Shown piece by piece: positions 30,081 to 34,344 of a stretch of 34,344 nucleotides of DNA. The notes under the pieces are model-generated. The model was not told the origin of the DNA and made no database searches. It saw only the letters and a program-made list of their open reading frames with translations. Position 1 is the first letter of the stretch, and each line of letters opens with the position of its first letter. The stretch is from the NCBI GenBank assembly GCA_946611835.1, contig CAMOEE010000002.1, forward strand, positions 1-34,344. The letters are read 5' to 3'. The stretch comes from an uncultured Treponema sp. GTDB lineage: Bacteria > Spirochaetota > Spirochaetia > Treponematales > Treponemataceae. Made by a program: the position numbers and the translations under genes.

Positions 30081-33000
30081 ATGAGCATAACAAAAAAGAC
30101 GCTTGAACATCCCGTTTTGACTCTGATTGTTTTCGTTCTGCTTGGAATCATGGGCTTGTTCACAATGAGCGATGTGGCGATTTCGCTTATGCCGGATGTT
30201 GACAGTCCTTACATCACAGTGCGAACGACTTACACCAATGCGGGGCCGGAATCTGTGGAAAAAACGGTCACCAAGGTCCTTGAAGGACAGCTGATTTCGG
30301 TGAGTGGGCTTAAAAAACTTACTTCAACTTCAAAAGAAGGCTCTTCTTCTATTTCAATGGAATTCAACTACGGAACGGACCTGGACATTGCGACCGATAA
30401 TGTCCGGGACAAAATCAATCGTGTTCTAAAAAAACTTCCGGATGATGCGGACAGTCCTACTATTTTTAAAATGGATGCGGATTCACAGCCGATTCTGCGC
30501 CTTGCCGTACGGGGAAATAGGAGCCGTGATGAGCTTAAAGTTCTCGCCGAGGATACAATCGTAAGTCTTCTTGAGCAGACTGACGGTGTTGCAGAAGCTA
30601 CGGTCTCGGGCGGACGAACTAAAATCGTGCGGGTTGACATCTCTCAGAACAGGCTTGCGGCCTACGGACTCACGCTGTCTTCAGTGAATTCTGCCCTTTC
30701 AAAACAAAACCTGGAGCTTGGCGGCGGAAAAATCACTGAGGGAAAAACTGACTATTCAATCAGGACTGTCGGTGAATTTGCAAGCATTGACGAGATTAAC
30801 GATGCCATAATCACAAAAAAGGGCGATTATGTCGTACGTTTAAGCGACATCGGGCGAGCCTACATGGGCTACAAGGACAAGACCAACGAAGTTTACATCA
30901 ACGGCGAGCCTGGAATTTATGTGAGCGTTACAAAACAATCGGGTAAGAATTCAGTAACTGTCGCCAACAAGGTTTATGAAAAGCTTGATGAGATTCAGGA
31001 ACTTCTTCCCACCGATGTCTCAATGGAAATAATTTCGGATACGACTGACTCAATCCGTGACACAATCAACACTCTGCTTGAAAGCTGCTATCAGGGCCTG
31101 ATTCTTGCGGTTCTTGTTCTCTTCCTCTTTTTGAAAAATTTCAAATCAACGATTATTATCGCAATCTCGATTCCTCTTTCTATCGTAATTACGATGTTGT
31201 GCATGCACTTTGCGGGAATCACCCTCAACATGATGACTCTTACGGGGCTTATCCTGGGGGTCGGAATGATTGTAGACGCCTCAATCGTTATGATTGAGAA
31301 CATCTATGTCTACAGGAGCCGGGGGGCAAAACCAAAAGTTGCGGCTGTCCTTGGTTCCAGCGAGATGGTAATGTCGGTTCTTTCGGGCAATCTCACAACA
31401 ATCTGCGTTTTCATTCCTTTCCTTTTCTTTATGGCGGATCTGGGATTCATGGGACAGATGTTCAAGGGAATCATCTTTACCGTCGTAATTTCTCTCGTTT
31501 CTTCGCTTTTTGTTGCGATTTTCCTTGTTCCGGTTCTTGCGGGAAAATTCCTTCCTCTTTCAAACCGAAATGAAAAACCCGTCACTTTCAAGCCTCTTAA
31601 AAAGTTTTATGAGCTTCTCGATGTTCCTCTGGTCAAGCTTACCGCTCTTTATCGCCGGGCGTTGAAGTGCGCTCTTGGTCACAGAAAGGCAACGGTCGTG
31701 ATTTGTTTTTCTGCCCTTGTGATTTCCCTTGCCCTGGCCACGACTTTGAATGTGAATCTCATGGCCAACGGAAAGGACGACAGCGTGACCATGAATGTTA
31801 CCCTGCCAATCGGAACGAACCTGAACGAAACACAAGCCTTGATGAACCAGTTCGAGCAGATTGTCCGTGAAGAAATAAAAGGATATAAAACGCTGATTTC
31901 CACCAGCGGCTCATCAAATTCTTACAACGGCCGGCTTGAAATAAAACTACCGAACTCAGACGAGCAGATTGACGATGCCCAGACCGTGCAGAACAAGCTC
32001 CGTGCTCATTTCAATGATTTTGCGGGAGCGAAATTCGGATTTAGGGCGGGTATGCGGGGACAGATGACGGGAAGCGACATCAAAATCAAAATCCGCTGCG
32101 ATGATTTGGAAAAATCCCTTGATGTGGCCGATCAGCTTTCTGCCGTTATGAAAACAATCCCGGATTTGGGCGAATCTTCCGTTGATATTGAGAAGGGCGT
32201 TCCTGAGGTTGAGATTGAGATTGACCGTCAGCGGGCCTACGCTTTTGGAGTTGATGTCACTACGGTCGCAAAAGAAATCAACTATGCCATGAACGGCGTC
32301 ACCTCAACGACTTACCGTGAGGGTGGAAAAGACTATTCGACTGTTCTCATGTACCAGAAGTCAGACCGAAAGCAGGTGATTGACCTGGAGCAGATTTTTG
32401 TGAACGGAACGAACGGAAAGGTCAGCGTGGCGAACTTTGCCAAAGTCAAGAAGGGCCTGGGACCTGTCAGCATCAAGCGGGAAAACCAGTCCCGAATCGT
32501 GACCGTAACCTGCGACATCATCACTGAGCGGAATGCCTACGAGGTCGAGCAGGACATAAAAGAAGGCATAGCGAATACTTTCATCGTGCCGGATGATGTT
32601 ACGCTCGTGTACGACGGAGCCTGGCAGAGTATGCAGGATCAGGGAAAGACCTATGGTTTAATCGCACTTATGGCCATTCTTCTCGTATTTGGCGTAATGG
32701 CCGGAACTTATGAGAGCTTCAAGGCACCATTCATCAACCTGATGACGATTCCCTTCCTCGTTATTGGTGTCGTAGCCATTTACAAGATTCTGGGTCAGGC
32801 GATTTCCATGGTCAGCGCGGTTGGCCTGATTATGCTGGTAGGAATCGTCGTTAATAACGGAATTATTCTGGTTGACTACACCAACCTTTTGATAGACCGG
32901 GGCTACAAAATGAAGGAAGCCTGTCTTGAGGCCGGGGCCAGCCGCCTGCGTCCTGTTTTGATGACGACTCTTACCACAGTTCTTGGAATGCTCCCCATGT

Positions 33001-33185
33001 GCTTCGCCACCAGCGGAAGTGCCGGCATGGTTCAGCCAATCGGCGTTGCTGTTGTGGGCGGTCTCCTTTCTTCAACCTTCGTAACCCTTTTCTTCATTCC
33101 GGTTCTCTACTCGCTGGTGATGAATGAAAAGAAACGGGAGAAGAGTAAAATCGAAGTGCTTTTGACGGAGGACAAAAATGACTAG
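30081..33185 (+). CDS. RND-family inner-membrane efflux transporter
   Basis: 1034 residues, AcrB-sized. TM1 lies at about 10-30 (LTLIVFVLLGIMGLFTM), a large periplasmic loop follows (about 35-335), then TM2-6 (ESCYQGLILAVLVLFLFLKN; LNMMTLTGLILGVGMIVDASIVMIENIYVY), a second loop (about 560-860) and TM8-12 (TYGLIALMAILLVFGVMAGTYESF; MLVGIVVNNGIILVDYTNLL). The TM4 proton-relay pair of AcrB (Asp407-Asp408) reads Val-Asp399-Ala400, so only one acid remains, as in some other RND branches. It begins 3 bases after the adaptor. Substrate: probably drugs or amphiphiles; not determinable. Confidence 0.95.
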   Translation: MSITKKTLEHPVLTLIVFVLLGIMGLFTMSDVAISLMPDVDSPYITVRTTYTNAGPESVEKTVTKVLEGQLISVSGLKKLTSTSKEGSSSISMEFNYGTDLDIATDNVRDKINRVLKKLPDDADSPTIFKMDADSQPILRLAVRGNRSRDELKVLAEDTIVSLLEQTDGVAEATVSGGRTKIVRVDISQNRLAAYGLTLSSVNSALSKQNLELGGGKITEGKTDYSIRTVGEFASIDEINDAIITKKGDYVVRLSDIGRAYMGYKDKTNEVYINGEPGIYVSVTKQSGKNSVTVANKVYEKLDEIQELLPTDVSMEIISDTTDSIRDTINTLLESCYQGLILAVLVLFLFLKNFKSTIIIAISIPLSIVITMLCMHFAGITLNMMTLTGLILGVGMIVDASIVMIENIYVYRSRGAKPKVAAVLGSSEMVMSVLSGNLTTICVFIPFLFFMADLGFMGQMFKGIIFTVVISLVSSLFVAIFLVPVLAGKFLPLSNRNEKPVTFKPLKKFYELLDVPLVKLTALYRRALKCALGHRKATVVICFSALVISLALATTLNVNLMANGKDDSVTMNVTLPIGTNLNETQALMNQFEQIVREEIKGYKTLISTSGSSNSYNGRLEIKLPNSDEQIDDAQTVQNKLRAHFNDFAGAKFGFRAGMRGQMTGSDIKIKIRCDDLEKSLDVADQLSAVMKTIPDLGESSVDIEKGVPEVEIEIDRQRAYAFGVDVTTVAKEINYAMNGVTSTTYREGGKDYSTVLMYQKSDRKQVIDLEQIFVNGTNGKVSVANFAKVKKGLGPVSIKRENQSRIVTVTCDIITERNAYEVEQDIKEGIANTFIVPDDVTLVYDGAWQSMQDQGKTYGLIALMAILLVFGVMAGTYESFKAPFINLMTIPFLVIGVVAIYKILGQAISMVSAVGLIMLVGIVVNNGIILVDYTNLLIDRGYKMKEACLEAGASRLRPVLMTTLTTVLGMLPMCFATSGSAGMVQPIGVAVVGGLLSSTFVTLFFIPVLYSLVMNEKKREKSKIEVLLTEDKND

Positions 33186-33474
33186 ATGCGAGATTATTGC
33201 CAATCAGTCCGTGCAGGATGAAATCGTCTCTCTCATGGAAGAGCACATTCCGGGCGTTTTGTACACAATAATTCCTACTGTCGTGGGGCGGGGAAAGGCT
33301 TCCTACAAAATGGGAAGCTCAACCTGGCCAGAGACAAATTTCGTTCTCATCTCCTACATTGAGGATGAGCATGTAGGGAAGATGAAAGCGATTGTAAAGG
33401 CTGTGAAAGAGCGTTTTAAGGGAGAGGGAACGAAATTGTTCCTGGTTAAGGCTGAAGAAGAGGCCACTTCATAA
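33178..33474 (+). CDS. Small PII-like (ferredoxin-fold) protein encoded with the RND pump
   Basis: 98 residues. The pattern MTRCEIIANQSVQDEIVSLMEEHIPGVLYTIIPTVVGRGK ... SSTWPETNFVLISYIEDEHVGKMKAIVKAVKERFKGEGTKLFLVKA fits the beta-alpha-beta-beta-alpha-beta order of PII/CutA-like proteins, with GRGKASYKMGSSTWPE in the T-loop position. It overlaps the pump gene by 8 bases, so it is translationally coupled. PII-like proteins trimerise and regulate membrane transporters by binding nucleotides or metals; small proteins of this kind beside RND genes are known (for example DUF3240 with CusA-type pumps). I infer regulation of the pump. Family membership is from fold pattern only. Confidence 0.65.
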   Translation: MTRCEIIANQSVQDEIVSLMEEHIPGVLYTIIPTVVGRGKASYKMGSSTWPETNFVLISYIEDEHVGKMKAIVKAVKERFKGEGTKLFLVKAEEEATS

Positions 33475-33493
33475 TGCTCAATCCTGATTTTTA

Positions 33494-34096
33494 ATGCGCT
33501 ATAAAAAAATCCCCGCTCAATACCATTATTTTCTCATGAACAAGGCTTCTGGCGAGGTTTGCTCCACTGTCAGTGATTCTCATCACACGGTTTACGAGCA
33601 TTTTTCCCCGGAGCTGCTTTCATCGAAGGGGGCCAAACTCCACAGTGTGGGGCGGCTGGATTGTGACACTGAGGGAATCCTTCTTTTTACAAACGACGGA
33701 AAACTTTCTGATTTTTTGACCCGGCCTGAGAACAAAATCGAAAAAACATATTTCGTCCGTCTGAAAAATCGGGTAACAGAAATTCAACAGAAAGAATACA
33801 GGCAAAAGGCAGAGGAAGGACTGATCCTTCCGGCGGATAAAAAAGCAGCCGAGCAAAAATCAAAGGGTGCAAAAATTGTCTGGCGAGACCAAAATGAATG
33901 TGAAATCACCCTTACGGAGGGAAAATTCCACGAAGTCAAAAGAATCTTCAAGTCACTGGGAAACGAGGTCATTTACCTGAAACGGGTAAAATTTGCCGAC
34001 CTTGAGCTGGACAAAAACTTAAAAAACGGGGAATGGAGACCCCTTTCAGAAGCAGAAATCTCTATGCTGAAAAAGCAAGCCAGACAATACCCTTAA
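33494..34096 (+). CDS. RsuA/RluE-family pseudouridine synthase
   Basis: 200 residues. The catalytic motif is SVGRLDCDTEGILLFTNDG with Asp56; KIEKTYFVRLKN and LTEGKFHEVKRIFKSLGNEVIYLKRVKFADLELDKNLKNGEWRPLSEAE complete the fold. It starts at the catalytic domain with no S4 domain, like RluE (23S rRNA U2457) rather than RsuA; the target nucleotide is not certain. It lies 19 bases after the PII-like gene and seems to ride on the efflux operon. No Shine-Dalgarno or -10 box is evident. Confidence 0.88.
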   Translation: MRYKKIPAQYHYFLMNKASGEVCSTVSDSHHTVYEHFSPELLSSKGAKLHSVGRLDCDTEGILLFTNDGKLSDFLTRPENKIEKTYFVRLKNRVTEIQQKEYRQKAEEGLILPADKKAAEQKSKGAKIVWRDQNECEITLTEGKFHEVKRIFKSLGNEVIYLKRVKFADLELDKNLKNGEWRPLSEAEISMLKKQARQYP

Positions 34097-34110
34097 GAGA
34101 CCAAAAAATG

Positions 34111-34235
34111 CAAAAACAAGCGTAGGCGGGGTTACGGCACGAATCCACTTTGTGCGGGCGAGCGTAGCGAGTCCAATTTCCAAATCGCACAACCGTGGAT
34201 TCTAGTGCCGTGTTCCCGCCGGGAGCTTGATTTTG
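34111..34235. repeat. Long imperfect palindrome between convergent genes
   Basis: Successive paired blocks: CAAAAACAAGC (34111-34121) with GCTTG-A-TTTTG (34225-34235); GGCGGG (34125-34130) with CCCGCC (34215-34220); ACGGCAC (34134-34140) with GTGCCGT (34205-34211); AATCCAC (34142-34148) with GTGGATT (34195-34201); TGTGCG (34151-34156) with CGCACA (34186-34191). The loop contains GGGCGAGCGTAGCGAGTCC. It could be a bidirectional terminator, but its length suggests a dispersed repeat. Outside it, the gap 34097-34260 holds nothing else I recognise. Confidence 0.75.
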
Positions 34236-34260
34236 TTTTGCTTGTAATTCCCTATAAGGA

Positions 34261-34344
34261 TTAGTCTGACTCGCTTTCTTCCCTCGCATGTGCAATTTCC
34301 TTCATTGTGTACATGAGCTTGTCAGCGCTGGCAAGGAAAGTCGT
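34261..34344 (-). CDS. C-terminal end of a probable GGDEF (diguanylate cyclase) protein (partial)
   Basis: On the minus strand the frame is open from the window edge to TAA (34263-34261) and gives 27 residues: TFLASADKLMYTMKE, then IAHAREESESD. The ADKxMYxxK pattern after a small hydrophobic run is the usual end of a GGDEF domain, which makes cyclic di-GMP. The catalytic part is outside the window, so activity and sensor domains cannot be judged. Confidence 0.6.
   Translation of the reverse strand, partial: TTFLASADKLMYTMKEIAHAREESESD

Overview
The window looks like chromosomal DNA of a host-associated Treponema (Spirochaetes). I base this on the alaS end / SurA-like PPIase / nusB / TPR lipoprotein / groES order (from memory close to the end of the T. 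pallidum chromosome), an AlaS ending without a C-Ala domain, FecR and beta-barrel exported proteins beside a CHASE2 adenylate cyclase, many signal peptides and lipoboxes, and moderate G+C. It is mostly single-copy housekeeping chromosome. I see no transposase, integrase, phage gene, CRISPR array, rRNA or tRNA.

Layout. (1) 1-4032: alaS 3' end, periplasmic PPIase, nusB and a TPR lipoprotein on +, abutting groES on -. (2) 4189-11579: a two-receiver protein, a large hybrid kinase with REC and Hpt domains, then dnaE. (3) 11622-15319: yggT and recG, convergent with an alternative sigma-70-family factor on -. (4) 15320-15694: the only long gene-free stretch that is fully inside the window; it is a divergent regulatory region with two palindromic elements and a sequence matching a sigma-54 (-24/-12) promoter in front of the sigma gene. 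(5) 15695-20467: pth, mazG, clpP, a UPF0158-like/GNAT fusion, a free-standing DbpA-type RNA-binding protein and an MBL-fold hydrolase. (6) 20472-24678 on -: a metallophosphoesterase and lipoprotein pair, then an exported protein / beta-barrel / FecR operon with its own terminator. (7) 24746-27640: CHASE2 adenylate cyclase, divergent from that operon across a perfect palindrome carrying both -10 boxes. (8) 27711-34096: a tripartite RND efflux operon (TolC, hairpin-less adaptor, RND pump) with a small PII-like protein and a pseudouridine synthase behind it. (9) 34097-34344: a long palindrome, then the 3' end of a GGDEF-type gene on -.

The most interesting signals are regulatory. First, TTGGCACG-N4-TTGCT lies about 30 bases upstream of the alternative sigma gene, suggesting a sigma-54 to sigma-70-family cascade like the Borrelia RpoN-RpoS pathway. 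Second, a recurring start architecture (yggT, pth, clpP, the cyclase, tolC, a lipoprotein gene and perhaps dnaE) has a -10 hexamer 6-8 bases before the ATG and no Shine-Dalgarno, which predicts leaderless mRNAs; other genes in the window have good Shine-Dalgarno sites. Third, the cyclase and the exported-protein operon share an overlapping, palindromic divergent promoter. Protein-level oddities are the stand-alone DbpA RNA-binding domain, the UPF0158-GNAT fusion, the adaptor without a helical hairpin and the PII-like partner of the RND pump. All assignments come from reading the sequence; no database search was run.
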